DNA of 64,000 bases from Pseudomonadota bacterium. GTDB lineage: Bacteria; Pseudomonadota; Alphaproteobacteria; Rhizobiales; Beijerinckiaceae. The stretch covers positions 1-64,000 of the forward strand of contig JAJXWB010000001.1 in NCBI GenBank assembly GCA_021781815.1, read 5' to 3'. The position numbers and the translations under genes were made by a program. The notes beneath the pieces are model-generated. The model was not told the origin of the DNA and searched no databases. It worked only from the letters and a program-made list of their open reading frames with translations. Position 1 is the first letter of the stretch. Each line of letters begins with the position of its first letter. Positions 43,109 to 52,979 of the stretch are shown one piece after another.

Positions 43109-44332
43109 TCAGACCTTCACGAACGGGCAACCGCCCTTGTCGAGCGGCCGCCAGGCGTCTTCCGGCTTGATGGTCGACAGCACCTTGAAATAGTCCCAGC
43201 CGCCCTTCGATTCCGCGACCGTCTTGGTTTCAAGCAGATACATGTTGTGAAGGTGGCGTCCGTCGATGCGGATCACGCCCTTTCCAAACAGCGGATCGTC
43301 CGTCGGAATCGCCTTCATCGCATCGACGAGCTTGATTCCGTCAGCGGCGCTCTTCGTCTGCGCCATCGCCTTCAGCAGATGCTCGGTCGCCGCGTACATG
43401 CCGGCGTGCATGTCGTTCGGCATCGCCTTGCTCGGGTGGACGGCCTGGAACCGCTTGGCGAACGCACGCGTGCCGTCATTCTGGTCCCAGTAGAACCCGG
43501 TGCAGATCTTCACGTTCTGCACGGCGGCAAGGCCGAGGCCCGGAATGTTCGTCACGTTGAGGATGAGCCCCGCCAGCTTCTGCTTCTTGCCGAGGCCGAA
43601 TTCCGCCGCCTGTTTCAGCGACTGGTTGAGATCGCCGCCGGCGTTCGCGAACGCCACGACATCGGCGCCGGACGCCTGCGCCTGCACGAGGAACGACGAA
43701 AAGTCGGCCGTGTTGAGCGGATGACGCGCCGTCCCCAGCACCTTGCCGCCGTTCGCGACCACCGCGTCGGCGCAGTTCTGCTCGAGATCCTTGCCGAAGG
43801 CGTAGTCGGCGGTGATGAAATACCAGGTCTTGGCGCCGTCGTCGCTCAGCGCCTTGCCGAGACTGTGGCCGAGCGCATAGGTGTCGTAGGTCCAGTGCAC
43901 GAAGTTCTTCGAGCACATGGGCCCGGTCAGGACGGACGCGCCGGCGCCCGAGCCGATGACCGCCTTGTTCTTCTCGTTCGCCACCGACAGCACGGCCAGC
44001 GCAACCGCCGAATTCGGCAGATCCATGATCACATCGACCCCGTCGCTGTCGAACCAGCGCCGCGCGATGCCCGCGCCAACGTCCGGCTTGTTCTGGTGGT
44101 CGGCGGTGACGATCTCGACCGGCACGCCGAGCTTGGCCGACCAGTCAGCGACCGCCAGATCGGCCGCAATTTTCGATCCGACGCCCTGATAGTCGGCATA
44201 GACGCTCGACAGATCGTTCATGATCCCGATCTTGAGCGGCTTTGCGCCCTGCGCCTTCAATTGCGACGGCAAGGTCAGCGAAGCGGCGGCGCCGAATGCC
44301 GCGCCCGATGCGAGAAAACGCCTGCGATCCAT
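43109..44332 (-). CDS. ABC transporter substrate-binding protein with Tat signal (branched-chain amino acid/amide type)
   Basis: This 407-residue protein starts with DRRRFLASG, a twin-arginine signal (about 1-27), and is a type I periplasmic binding protein of the LivJ/AmiC kind (KIGIMNDLSSVYADYQGVGS opening, TADHQNKPDVGAGIARRWFD). It is divergent from livH with a 254-base gap, so both directions may share control. It differs from the second binding protein at 49.2 kb, so the same membrane complex may serve two ligand ranges. The ligand cannot be read from sequence. Confidence 0.85.
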   Translation of the reverse strand: MDRRRFLASGAAFGAAASLTLPSQLKAQGAKPLKIGIMNDLSSVYADYQGVGSKIAADLAVADWSAKLGVPVEIVTADHQNKPDVGAGIARRWFDSDGVDVIMDLPNSAVALAVLSVANEKNKAVIGSGAGASVLTGPMCSKNFVHWTYDTYALGHSLGKALSDDGAKTWYFITADYAFGKDLEQNCADAVVANGGKVLGTARHPLNTADFSSFLVQAQASGADVVAFANAGGDLNQSLKQAAEFGLGKKQKLAGLILNVTNIPGLGLAAVQNVKICTGFYWDQNDGTRAFAKRFQAVHPSKAMPNDMHAGMYAATEHLLKAMAQTKSAADGIKLVDAMKAIPTDDPLFGKGVIRIDGRHLHNMYLLETKTVAESKGGWDYFKVLSTIKPEDAWRPLDKGGCPFVKV

Positions 44333-44586
44333 GGTGTTGTTCCTCCCTTCGGCGTTCAGCCGCGCTTCGGTCTGACGCCGAATAGGTATGAACCATAACA
44401 TTTTTCGCAAACAGAGCAAGCGAGCTGTTGCAGCGTCCGGCTGCGCGGCCACACGATTCGCACGGGATAAACGGCGCCCGGTTCAAGGCTGCAATTGCCG
44501 CATGGCGCGACGCTTGCTAGCTTCGCCGCGATTCAGGCGAGGCGCGCACCCCCGCCCAACCAAGGCGCACGAGGACAGAGCGGCGG

Positions 44587-45504
44587 ATGGAAGTGTTCCT
44601 GCAGCAGCTCATCAACGGGCTGACCCTTGGTTCGATCTACGGCCTCATCGCCATCGGCTACACGATGGTTTTCGGCATCATCGGCATGGTGAATTTTGCG
44701 CACGGCGACGTGTTCATGCTGTCGGCCTTCATCGCGCTTATTCTGTTTCTCGCGCTTCAGCAGTTTTTCGGCGTGCAGTCGCTGGCCCTGTCGTTCGTGA
44801 TCGTTCTGTTCCTGTCGATGGCGCTGACCGGGCTGTGGAACTACGCCATAGAACGCATGGCCTATCGCCGCCTGCGCGGCTCGTTCCGACTTGCGCCGCT
44901 GATTTCGGCGATCGGCATGTCCATTTTTCTGTCGAACTTCGTCTATGTCGCGCAGGGGCCGCGCAACAAGGCGGCGCCGCCGATGTTCACCGAAGTCGTC
45001 AAGCTGACGAGCGGCGGCGCCTACAACGTGACGCTTTCCTACAAGCAAATCCTGATCGTCGTCGTGACGGCCGTGTTGCTCGCCGTCTTCTGGTTTGTCG
45101 TGCAGAAAACGCCCCTGGGACGGGCGCAAAGGGCCTGCGAGCAGGATGCGAAAATGGCGGCCCTCCTCGGCATCGACGTGAACAGGACAGTCGCAGCCAC
45201 CTTCGTCATTGGCGCAGCGCTCGCCGCCGTCGCCGGCGTTCTGTACGTGCTCTATTATGGCGTCGTGAACGCCGCCGATGGCTTCGTGCCGGGCGTCAAG
45301 GCCTTCACCGCCGCCGTGCTGGGCGGCATAGGCTCCATCCCGGGCGCCGTTGTCGGCGGCCTTCTGATCGGACTGATCGAGACGTTCTGGTCCGCCTATT
45401 TCTCCGCTGACTACAAGGATGTGGCGGCCTTTTCGATTCTCGCGATCACCTTGATCTTCATGCCCTCTGGTCTGCTCGGCCGCCCCGATGTGGAGAAGGT
45501 GTGA
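44587..45504 (+). CDS. livH: Branched-chain amino acid type ABC permease (LivH)
   Basis: This 305-residue inner-membrane permease has the LivH opening [20 protein letters not shown] and the conserved [16 protein letters not shown] segment, with about eight hydrophobic helices. The cytoplasmic loop [20 protein letters not shown] is the ATPase contact region. Its stop shares a base with the livM start (TGATG), so they are coupled. The binding proteins nearby set the ligand. Confidence 0.92.
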   Translation: MEVFLQQLINGLTLGSIYGLIAIGYTMVFGIIGMVNFAHGDVFMLSAFIALILFLALQQFFGVQSLALSFVIVLFLSMALTGLWNYAIERMAYRRLRGSFRLAPLISAIGMSIFLSNFVYVAQGPRNKAAPPMFTEVVKLTSGGAYNVTLSYKQILIVVVTAVLLAVFWFVVQKTPLGRAQRACEQDAKMAALLGIDVNRTVAATFVIGAALAAVAGVLYVLYYGVVNAADGFVPGVKAFTAAVLGGIGSIPGAVVGGLLIGLIETFWSAYFSADYKDVAAFSILAITLIFMPSGLLGRPDVEKV

Positions 45505-46862
45505 TGGCGGAAACGCCTGTCGCCGAACATCGACCGGCGAGCGCCGCGCTTGCCGAGGCCGCGCGCGTCGGCCTCATCGCCGGCGCCCTTGCCTTCCCCG
45601 TTCTGGCTTTGCGAGCAGAGCCGGACTTTTCCAACCGGCTCGTGCTGCAACCGCGTTGGTCATGGATGCTCGGCGCGGCAGTCGCCGGTTTCGCCGGGCG
45701 TCTGCTCCTGTCCCTCCTTCCGCCGCGCAGACCGAAAACGGCGCAGGCGGCGCAGGCGAAACGCGCGTCGCGCCGCGCCGCGCAGGCGTTCGCCGCCTTC
45801 GGCCTCGGCCTCATCTTCATCTGGCCGCTGCTGGTGCTTCTCGCGCTCGGTCCGGGCGGCGCGCTGAAATGGATCGATAATTACGGCGTGCAGATTCTGA
45901 TTTACGTGATGCTCGGCTGGGGTCTGAACATCGTCGTCGGCCTCGCCGGCCTGCTCGATCTCGGCTACGTCGCCTTTTATGCCGTCGGCGCCTATTCCTA
46001 CGCCCTGCTGGCGACGAATTATGGCGCGTCGTTCTGGATATGCCTGCCGGTGGCCGGCTGCCTCGCGGCCTTCTGGGGCGTTTTGCTTGGCTTTCCCGTG
46101 CTGCGCCTGCGCGGCGATTACCTGGCCATAGTCACCCTCGCCTTCGGCGAGATAATTCGCATCGTGCTCATCAATTTCTCGGCGCTGACCAACGGCGACG
46201 CCGGCATCGCGTCGATTCCGCGAGCGACATTCTTCGGCCTGCCGTTCGTCCCGGGGCCGAAAGGGTTCGACGCATTCTTCGGCCTGCCTTTCTCGCCGAT
46301 TCACCGCGTCGTCTTCCTCTATTACCTCATCCTCGCGCTCGCGCTCGTCACCAATCTGGCGACGCTTCGCCTGCGCCGCCTGCCCATCGGCCGCGCCTGG
46401 GAAGCATTACGGGAGGACGAGATCGCCTGCCGCTCGCTTGGCATCGACACAACGAAAACAAAACTCACGGCCTTTGCGCTTGGAGCCATGTTCGGCGGCT
46501 TCGCCGGCGCCTTCTTTGCGGCGCGTCAGGGGTTCGTCTCGCCGTCGAGCTTCAATTTCACGGAAAGCGCGACCATCCTCGCCATCGTCGTGCTCGGCGG
46601 GCGCGGCTCGCAGATCGGCGTGGCGGCGGCGGCGATCGCGATCGTCGGCGGCTCGGAACTGCTGCGCGAACTGGATTTTCTGAAGCATGTTTTCGGAGAG
46701 GATTTCGATCCGACGCAATATCGCATGCTGCTTGTCGGCCTCGCGATGGTGATGATGATGAACTGGCGCCCGCGGGGCTTCGTCTCCACCCGCGAGCCGA
46801 GCATCTTCCTCGGCGCGCGCAAGCAAATCGGCGGCGATTTTGTGAAAGAGGGGCGCGGTTGA
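45504..46862 (+). CDS. livM: Branched-chain amino acid type ABC permease (LivM)
   Basis: This 452-residue permease has the LivM core [28 protein letters not shown] and the EAA-like loop [22 protein letters not shown]. About 120 residues before the core contain two or three extra hydrophobic segments and a basic linker, as in E. coli LivM. It pairs with LivH as the membrane channel. The livG start follows after about 150 bases, which is long for this operon. Confidence 0.92.
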   Translation: MAETPVAEHRPASAALAEAARVGLIAGALAFPVLALRAEPDFSNRLVLQPRWSWMLGAAVAGFAGRLLLSLLPPRRPKTAQAAQAKRASRRAAQAFAAFGLGLIFIWPLLVLLALGPGGALKWIDNYGVQILIYVMLGWGLNIVVGLAGLLDLGYVAFYAVGAYSYALLATNYGASFWICLPVAGCLAAFWGVLLGFPVLRLRGDYLAIVTLAFGEIIRIVLINFSALTNGDAGIASIPRATFFGLPFVPGPKGFDAFFGLPFSPIHRVVFLYYLILALALVTNLATLRLRRLPIGRAWEALREDEIACRSLGIDTTKTKLTAFALGAMFGGFAGAFFAARQGFVSPSSFNFTESATILAIVVLGGRGSQIGVAAAAIAIVGGSELLRELDFLKHVFGEDFDPTQYRMLLVGLAMVMMMNWRPRGFVSTREPSIFLGARKQIGGDFVKEGRG

Positions 46863-47013
46863 TGGCCGGACGCCTTTTGCCGCTGCGAACGTTGCCAACC
46901 GGACGGCAGCGCGCCGCGCATGCGCCGGCGCCGCGCAAAGTCGGAGCGGGATTGCCGGTCGTAAGTTGCTTGGGCCGCGAACGCGACAGCGCTGCATCTC
47001 GGGATGGCAGCTG

Positions 47014-47907
47014 ATGCGCGAGGCTCCGCCAGTGCTGCGCGTCGAGCGCCTTTCCATGCGCTTCGGCGGCCTGCTGGCGGTCGACGGACTCTCGTTCGAC
47101 GTGCGGCGCGGCGACATCACCGCACTGATCGGGCCGAACGGCGCCGGCAAGACCACCGTGTTCAATTGCATCACCGGCTTCTACAAGCCGACGACAGGCC
47201 GCATCGCAATGTCGGCGGAAGGCCTCGCCGATCCGGACGCCATCGATGCGCTGACACGCTCATCGTCGCGTGAAAGGAACGGGATCCATCTGCTCGAACG
47301 CATGCCCGATCACGAGATCGCCCGCCATGCCCGCGTTGCGCGCACGTTTCAGAACATCCGCCTGTTTGCGGGCATGTCCGCGCTCGAAAACCTGATCGTC
47401 GCGCAGCACCGGCCGCTGATGCGGGCTTCGATCTTCTCGCTTGCGGGGCTTGTCGGCGCGCCGTCGTTTCGCGCCGCCGAGAACGCAGCAAAGCAAAAGG
47501 CCGGCGACTGGCTGGCGCGCATCAATCTGCTCGACCGCGCCGACGACCCCGCCGGCGCCCTGCCCTATGGCGACCAGCGTCGCCTCGAGATCGCGCGCGC
47601 CATGTGCGCCGATCCGGTCCTGCTCTGTCTCGACGAACCGGCTGCCGGCCTCAACCCCCGCGAGTCCGCCGACCTCACCGCCTTGCTCCGCATGATCCGC
47701 GATGAGTTCGGCGTATCGCTTCTGCTCATCGAGCACGACATGTCGGTGGTGATGGAAATTTCCGACCACATCGTCGTTCTCGATTACGGCCGCAAGATCG
47801 CCGACGGGACGCCAGCGGAAATCCGCGCCGACCCGAGCGTCATCGCTGCTTACCTTGGCGTGCCGGACGAGGAAGTGGATGCGGTTGTGCAGGAGGCGCT
47901 GTCGTGA
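47014..47907 (+). CDS. livG: ABC transporter ATP-binding protein (LivG)
   Basis: This 297-residue ATPase has Walker A IGPNGAGKTT (about 36-45), a signature region read as LPYGDQRRLEIARAM (the family's variant of LSGGQ), Walker B LLCLDEPAAGLN and the H-loop LIEHDM. An insert of about 35 residues between Walker A and the Q-loop (SSSRERNGIHLLERM region) is typical of LivG/BraF in rhizobia. The ATG at 47014 follows GGGATGG; a TTG 48 bases upstream is less likely. Confidence 0.92.
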   Translation: MREAPPVLRVERLSMRFGGLLAVDGLSFDVRRGDITALIGPNGAGKTTVFNCITGFYKPTTGRIAMSAEGLADPDAIDALTRSSSRERNGIHLLERMPDHEIARHARVARTFQNIRLFAGMSALENLIVAQHRPLMRASIFSLAGLVGAPSFRAAENAAKQKAGDWLARINLLDRADDPAGALPYGDQRRLEIARAMCADPVLLCLDEPAAGLNPRESADLTALLRMIRDEFGVSLLLIEHDMSVVMEISDHIVVLDYGRKIADGTPAEIRADPSVIAAYLGVPDEEVDAVVQEALS

Positions 47908-47955
47908 CGCTTCCAACGCTCGCGGCCATTCAGGCCGGGCCGCTTCATCGTCCCT

Positions 47956-48042
47956 CGTCGTTCCGGGCGGTCGAGAAGCAACCTCATCCATTGCTCGCCC
48001 GGCGGCGTGGCGCGGATGCGCGCGACGCGCGCCGGAATGACG
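47956..48042. repeat. Palindromic intergenic element between livG and livF
   Basis: CGTCGTTCCGG (47956-47966) and CCGGAATGACG (48032-48042) form a near-perfect (10/11) inverted repeat closing an 87-base GC-rich element. The GTCGTTCC opening recurs near 54214. It resembles the dispersed REP-type repeats seen in alphaproteobacterial genomes. It may set a processing point within the operon. Confidence 0.45.
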
Positions 48043-48088
48043 CGCGGAAAGGCTGGCGCGCGCTGTGGGCGACCGAGGGATCGCGTCC

Positions 48089-48810
<722 letters not shown>

Positions 48811-48814
<4 letters not shown>

Positions 48815-49149
48815 GCGCAAGCGGCCTCATTCCGGATATGCGCACTTTCGTCGCGCTGACGCTCGTTCTGGGCTGCGCCGGCGCTTTCGTCACGGGACGC
48901 GCGATGGCGCAGAGCTGGCGCAGCCAATGGCTCGGCGTCGCCTGCATGGTCCCCCTCAGCGCGGCCGTGCGCTTTCTGCACTACGCGCTGTTTCAGGAGT
49001 TGACGAATTGCGCGCAAGGGTTGCTCGGTTTCGTCACGCTCGCCCTTGCCGCGCTCGGCGGCTTCGCTGTGGCGCGCAGGAAGCAGATGCAGCGGCAATA
49101 TCCGTGGGTGGCCGCAAGCGACGACGCGCGACTAGCGGCGCGACAATGA
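48811..49149 (+). CDS. Small membrane protein of the liv cluster (DUF6867-like)
   Basis: This 112-residue protein has three hydrophobic segments (about 12-32, 40-60 and 70-88) and a basic end. I recall a small membrane protein of this kind in rhizobial liv clusters (DUF6867); the assignment is tentative. The TTG start overlaps the livF stop as TTGA and has GGGAGG eight bases upstream; an ATG at 48838 is the alternative. Function is unknown. Confidence 0.65.
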
Positions 49150-49234
49150 CCGTGACACCGCTCGCAAAACCGACGAAACTCCCTCTCGGATTCGGCCCGA
49201 ACCTCAAAAGGCGGGCGCGAGGGGAGACTCGATC

Positions 49235-50368
49235 ATGAAACGTAGCCTTCTGTCCGGCGTCGCCTTCTCCGCCGCGCTCGCTCTCGCGAGCAACGCCAGC
49301 GCACAGGTAAAACTTGGCATCGCCGGCCCGATCACCGGCGGCAGCGCTGCGTTTGGCGCGCAACTCAAGATGGGCGCCGAGCAGGCGGTCGCGGATATCA
49401 ATGCGGCCGGCGGCGTTCTCGGCCAGAAGATTTCCGTCGAGGTCGGCGACGACGCCTCCGATCCCAAGCAGGGCGTTTCGGTCGCCAACAAATTCGTCGG
49501 CGACGGCGTGACCTGGGTGGTCGGGCACTTCAACTCGTCGATCTCGATTCCGACCTCCGCCGTCTACATGGAGAACGGCATTCTCCAGATCACGCCCGCC
49601 TCGACCAATCCCGGCCTGACCAACCCCGACCCGAAGACCGGCGAGAGCAAGTGGAACGTGTTTCGCACCTGCGGACGCGATGACCAGCAGGGCGCCGTCG
49701 CCGGCGAATACATCGCCAGGAATTTCGCGGGCAGGAAGATCGCCTTCGTCCATGACAAGAAGGCCTACGGCAAGGGCCTCGTCGACGAGACGAAGAAGGC
49801 AATGAACGCCGCCGGCCTGCAGGAAGCTCTCTACGAGACGATCAATCCCGGAGAGAAGGATTATTCCGCGGTCGTCTCCAAATTGAAGGCGGCTGGCGTC
49901 GATCTCGTCTATTACGGCGGCGAGCAGACGGAGGCCGGCCTGCTCGTGCGCCAGATGCGCGACCAGGGCATGCAGACCATCCTGATGGGCGGCGACGGCA
50001 TCGCCTCGGAGGAATATGCGCAGATCGCCGGCGACGGCGCGATCGGCACGCTCATGACCTTCCCGCCCGACCCGCGCCTGAACCCGGCCGCGGCCGCCGT
50101 CGTCAAGGAATTCGAGGCGAAGAAATTCAATCCCGAGACCTACACGCTCTATGCCTACGCCGCAGTGCAGGTGATGAAGCAGGCCGCCGAAGCCGCGAAA
50201 TCCTTGGACACGCAGGCGATGGCCAAGGTCATGCACTCCGGCATGGCGTTCCACACCGTCGTCGGCGACATCTCCTACGACAAGAAGGGCGACGTGACGC
50301 GCGCCGACTATGTCGTCTACCGCTGGGTGAAGGGCGCCGACGGCAAGATCACATACAAGCAGTTGTAA
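49235..50368 (+). CDS. Branched-chain amino acid type substrate-binding protein (LivJ/BraC-like)
   Basis: This 377-residue protein has a Sec signal peptide (about 1-23, ending ASA-QV) and the classical LivJ/BraC mature sequence: VKLGIAGPITGGSAAFGAQL, AGGVLGQKISVEVGDDASDP and GHFNSSISIPTSAVY. It is the expected partner of LivHMGF and lies last in the operon. Ser and Thr residues of the amino-acid-binding motif (SSSI/PAST) are present. A hairpin follows. Confidence 0.92.
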   Translation: MKRSLLSGVAFSAALALASNASAQVKLGIAGPITGGSAAFGAQLKMGAEQAVADINAAGGVLGQKISVEVGDDASDPKQGVSVANKFVGDGVTWVVGHFNSSISIPTSAVYMENGILQITPASTNPGLTNPDPKTGESKWNVFRTCGRDDQQGAVAGEYIARNFAGRKIAFVHDKKAYGKGLVDETKKAMNAAGLQEALYETINPGEKDYSAVVSKLKAAGVDLVYYGGEQTEAGLLVRQMRDQGMQTILMGGDGIASEEYAQIAGDGAIGTLMTFPPDPRLNPAAAAVVKEFEAKKFNPETYTLYAYAAVQVMKQAAEAAKSLDTQAMAKVMHSGMAFHTVVGDISYDKKGDVTRADYVVYRWVKGADGKITYKQL

Positions 50369-50374
50369 GAAAAG

Positions 50375-50404
50375 CCGCACGCGCGTAATCGCGCGCGCGT
50401 GTGG
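50375..50404 (+). terminator. Hairpin after the liv operon
   Basis: CCGCACGCGCG (from 50375) can pair with CGCGCGTGTGG (to 50404) with one G-T pair around a short TAAT-containing loop. It lies 6 bases after the stop of the second binding-protein gene. A T run is lacking. Confidence 0.5.
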
Positions 50405-50462
50405 TCCCCAAATGATTTCCAAATTTTGAGATAAAGAAATGAAATTCGACATTTGTGGACCA
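50402..50462. repeat. 13-bp inverted repeat in an AT-rich patch
   Basis: TGGTCCCCAAATG (50402-50414) and CATTTGTGGACCA (50450-50462) match as an inverted repeat in 12 of 13 positions with a 35-base AT-rich spacer. The patch from 50405 to about 50550 has much lower GC content than the window. It lies downstream of the decayed toxin gene. It may be the edge of a small acquired segment or a regulatory site. Confidence 0.5.
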
Positions 50463-50552
50463 TTCGAAATCCCAGGAGGAAATTGAACGATCGCCAAAAA
50501 ATTCGCCCTGTTTTGGTCCAAAGTTAACAGTACGAGGGGCATCCGCCAAAAG

Positions 50553-50672
50553 CTAGGCAGCCGAACGTAACTGCTGCGCAAGTCGCGCCGCGCCTTTCGG
50601 CGAATGCGCCGAGACGTAAGATAGAATATCGGATACGTCGCGCTCAGCGCGCGGCGTGTAGCGAACGATCAT
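50553..50672 (-). pseudogene. ParE/RelE-type toxin, truncated
   Basis: The start overlaps the antitoxin stop as ATGA, the usual arrangement for this pair. It encodes 39 residues opening MIVRYTPRAERDVSDILSYV, the helical N-terminal hairpin of ParE toxins, and then stops after LRSAA. Full ParE proteins are about 95 residues, so the catalytic/core strands are missing and the toxin should be dead. Sequence beyond the stop is the AT-rich patch. Confidence 0.7.
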
Positions 50673-50803
50673 GAGCCGGCGAAACGCCGGAACAAAGCCG
50701 TCATATCCTCTGCCGAGGCGAACTCGCCCCGTTCGGCTTGCGCGAGACCTTCGTCGACTGCAGCCGCCTCCTCGTCAGTCATGACGTACAGTCCGCTTCG
50801 CAT
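50669..50803 (-). CDS. ParD-like antitoxin, short form
   Basis: This 44-residue frame encodes MRSGLYVMTDEEAAAVDEGL and ends AEDMTALFRRFAGS. The LAQAERGEFAS-(A/D)E segment is typical of the C-terminal, toxin-binding part of antitoxins paired with ParE. No ribbon-helix-helix DNA-binding part is evident, so it may be shortened or belong to a subfamily without one. It is coupled to the toxin fragment by a 4-base overlap. Confidence 0.6.
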   Translation of the reverse strand: MRSGLYVMTDEEAAAVDEGLAQAERGEFASAEDMTALFRRFAGS

Positions 50804-50852
50804 CGCCTCTATTTCGCGCGCCGCACCATCGCCGCGTGGCCAAGCGCGCTGC

Positions 50853-51584
50853 TCACCCCAGCTTCGCCAGCCCCGGAAACGTCTGCAGCAGCCAGATGCT
50901 CATGGTCTGCATCCCGCCCGTGAGAAACGCGATCCCGGTCGCGATGAGGGCAATGCCGACCAACTTCTCGACCTTGCCGAAATGCGACCGGAACCGTTTC
51001 AGGAAACCCATGAACGGCTCGATCGCCAGCGCCGCGATCAGGAACGGCACGCCGAGCCCGAACGAATACACGGCCAGCAGGCCCGCGCCCTTGGCCACCG
51101 TGTCCTCGGAACTCGCCACCGCCAGGATCGCCGCCAGGATCGGTCCGATGCACGGCGTCCAGCCGAAGGCGAAGGCGACGCCCATCACATAGGCGCCCCA
51201 CAGGCCGACCGGCCTTTCCACGTCCATCCGCTTCTCGCGATAGAGGATGTGCAATTTGAATACGCCGAGGAAGTGCAACCCCATCGCGATGATGGCGAAG
51301 CCGGCGAAATAGGACAGGATCTGCAGGTTGGCGCGCACGAACTGGCCAAAGACCGACGCTGTCGCGCCGAGCGCCACGAAGACCGTCGAAAATCCGGCGA
51401 CGAACAGCAGGGCGGCCACAAGAACGTCGCGCCGCGCCCGCCCTGTCCCGTCGTCCGCCAGCTCCTCGATCGTCGTGCCGGCGATGAAAGTGAGATAGGG
51501 CGGCACCAGCGGCAGGACGCAGGGGCTGAGAAAGGAGAGCACGCCGGCGACGCCGGCGGCCGAGATCGTGACATCCGAGGCCAT
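50853..51584 (-). CDS. ccdA: CcdA-type thiol-electron transporter
   Basis: This 243-residue inner-membrane protein has six hydrophobic helices and the two redox cysteines in FLSPCVLPLVPPY and FGWTPCIGPILAA. CcdA carries electrons from cytoplasmic thioredoxin to periplasmic thiol proteins for cytochrome c maturation. The ATG at 51584 gives a short N-terminal tail before helix one. The periplasmic partner (CcmG-type) is not in the window; the DsbA-family protein at 42 kb is a possible client. Confidence 0.92.
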   Translation of the reverse strand: MASDVTISAAGVAGVLSFLSPCVLPLVPPYLTFIAGTTIEELADDGTGRARRDVLVAALLFVAGFSTVFVALGATASVFGQFVRANLQILSYFAGFAIIAMGLHFLGVFKLHILYREKRMDVERPVGLWGAYVMGVAFAFGWTPCIGPILAAILAVASSEDTVAKGAGLLAVYSFGLGVPFLIAALAIEPFMGFLKRFRSHFGKVEKLVGIALIATGIAFLTGGMQTMSIWLLQTFPGLAKLG

Positions 51585-51652
51585 GCTTCCTTCTAGTCGG
51601 CGATCGCGCCGCGACAAAGCAAATGTTTCGTGAGCCTCGCCGCCGGCAGGCC

Positions 51653-52897
51653 TCAGAAGCGGTCGGCGCGGTAGGGAGCGGGGTCAGTGAATGGCGCCTC
51701 GCCGGTCATCATGTCCGCCAGCAGCCGTCCCGTGATTGGCCCCAGCGTGAACCCGTGATGCTGGTGGCCGAAATCGAACCACAAGCCGTCGTGGCGCGGC
51801 GCCGGGCCGATGACCGGCAGCAGGTCGGGCAGGCAGGGCCGCGACCCCATCCAGGGCTGCGCGTCGAGCCGCGCGCCGAGCGGAAATGTCTGGCGCGCCA
51901 GCGGCTCGACCCGCTCCAGTTGCACTGGAGAGGGGGCGCTGTCGCGGCGGGCGAATTCGGCGCCGGTGGTCAGGCGCACGCCCCTCGCCATGGGCGCGAG
52001 CAGAAAGCCGCCGTCGGCGTCGAGCAGCGGATGCGCCAGCTTCGCTCCGTCGACCGGCGCATAGTGCATGTGATAGCCGCGTTTGATCCCGAGCGGGATG
52101 TCGTAGCCGAGCGGCCTGAATATCTCGTCCGACCAAGGCCCTAGCGCGACGACCGCCTCGCGCACGGCAAGAGGCCCCTGATCCGTCCGCACATTCCAGC
52201 CCTGCGGCGTCGAGTCGAGCGTGCGCGCGTCGCCGGAAAACAGGCGGCCGCCCCGCTTGGCGAACAGGCCGGCGTAGGCCGCGACAAGGCCGCCCGGATC
52301 GACGCACGAAGCCGGATCGCGATAGACGATCGCGCCGGAAAAGCCCTTGACATCCGGTTCGATGGCCGCGAACGCGCGCGCGTCCAGCGCATCGAACGTC
52401 AGGCCGAACTCCCGGATATGTCGCGCCTCGCGCCCGGCGGCGGCCAGCGTCCGCTCGCTGCGAAACGCCTTGATCCAGCCGGTCTGACGGATGAGGCTGC
52501 GCGCGCCCGCGGCGTCGGCGAGGTCCAGATGTTCGCCCAGACAGCGTTCGATCAGCGGTAGAGCGGCTCGCGCGTGCGCTGCAGCCCGCCGGGGGGCGCT
52601 CTCGGCGAAATACCGGGCGATCCAGGGCGCCGTCCACGGAAGCTCCGGCCAGGCGACGCGCGCAGCCGCATTGAGTCCGAGGATCGTGCGCGCGATCGTG
52701 GCGAAGTCGCGCGGAAACGTGTAAAGATCCACCGAAGCGCGTTCGATCAGGCCGGCATTGCCGTAGCTCGTCTCGCACCCGGCCGCGCCTCGCCGGTCGA
52801 CGAGGACCACATCGCGCCCCCGCGCCTGCAACGCCAGGGCGGCGCCCACCCCCACCATGCCCGCGCCGAGCACGACAATATCCGCCCTGATGCTCAC
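51653..52897 (-). CDS. DadA-like FAD-dependent D-amino acid dehydrogenase
   Basis: This 414-residue flavoprotein has the FAD-binding opening IVVLGAGMVGVGAALALQARG (about 7-27), a GNAGLIERASV segment and the C-terminal LPVIGPAPRHDGLWFDFGHQHHGFTLGP motif of the DAO family. Its length and layout match the small subunit of D-amino acid dehydrogenase (DadA), which passes electrons to the respiratory chain. No alanine racemase gene is nearby. Substrate is inferred. Confidence 0.85.
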   Translation of the reverse strand: MSIRADIVVLGAGMVGVGAALALQARGRDVVLVDRRGAAGCETSYGNAGLIERASVDLYTFPRDFATIARTILGLNAAARVAWPELPWTAPWIARYFAESAPRRAAAHARAALPLIERCLGEHLDLADAAGARSLIRQTGWIKAFRSERTLAAAGREARHIREFGLTFDALDARAFAAIEPDVKGFSGAIVYRDPASCVDPGGLVAAYAGLFAKRGGRLFSGDARTLDSTPQGWNVRTDQGPLAVREAVVALGPWSDEIFRPLGYDIPLGIKRGYHMHYAPVDGAKLAHPLLDADGGFLLAPMARGVRLTTGAEFARRDSAPSPVQLERVEPLARQTFPLGARLDAQPWMGSRPCLPDLLPVIGPAPRHDGLWFDFGHQHHGFTLGPITGRLLADMMTGEAPFTDPAPYRADRF

Positions 52898-52979
52898 TTC
52901 GCTGCTCCCGGACGCCCACCATTAATCCTTCGTATGGCAAACTTATGCGACTTTCGCGCCAGCAAAAGGAAGTCGAGCC

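Noticed and set aside
42116-44398. A 760-codon rightward open frame across the dsbA-like and binding-protein genes
   Set aside because: Both genes on the opposite strand are clear family members with signal peptides; the long frame begins in the repeat hairpin and has no recognisable domain.
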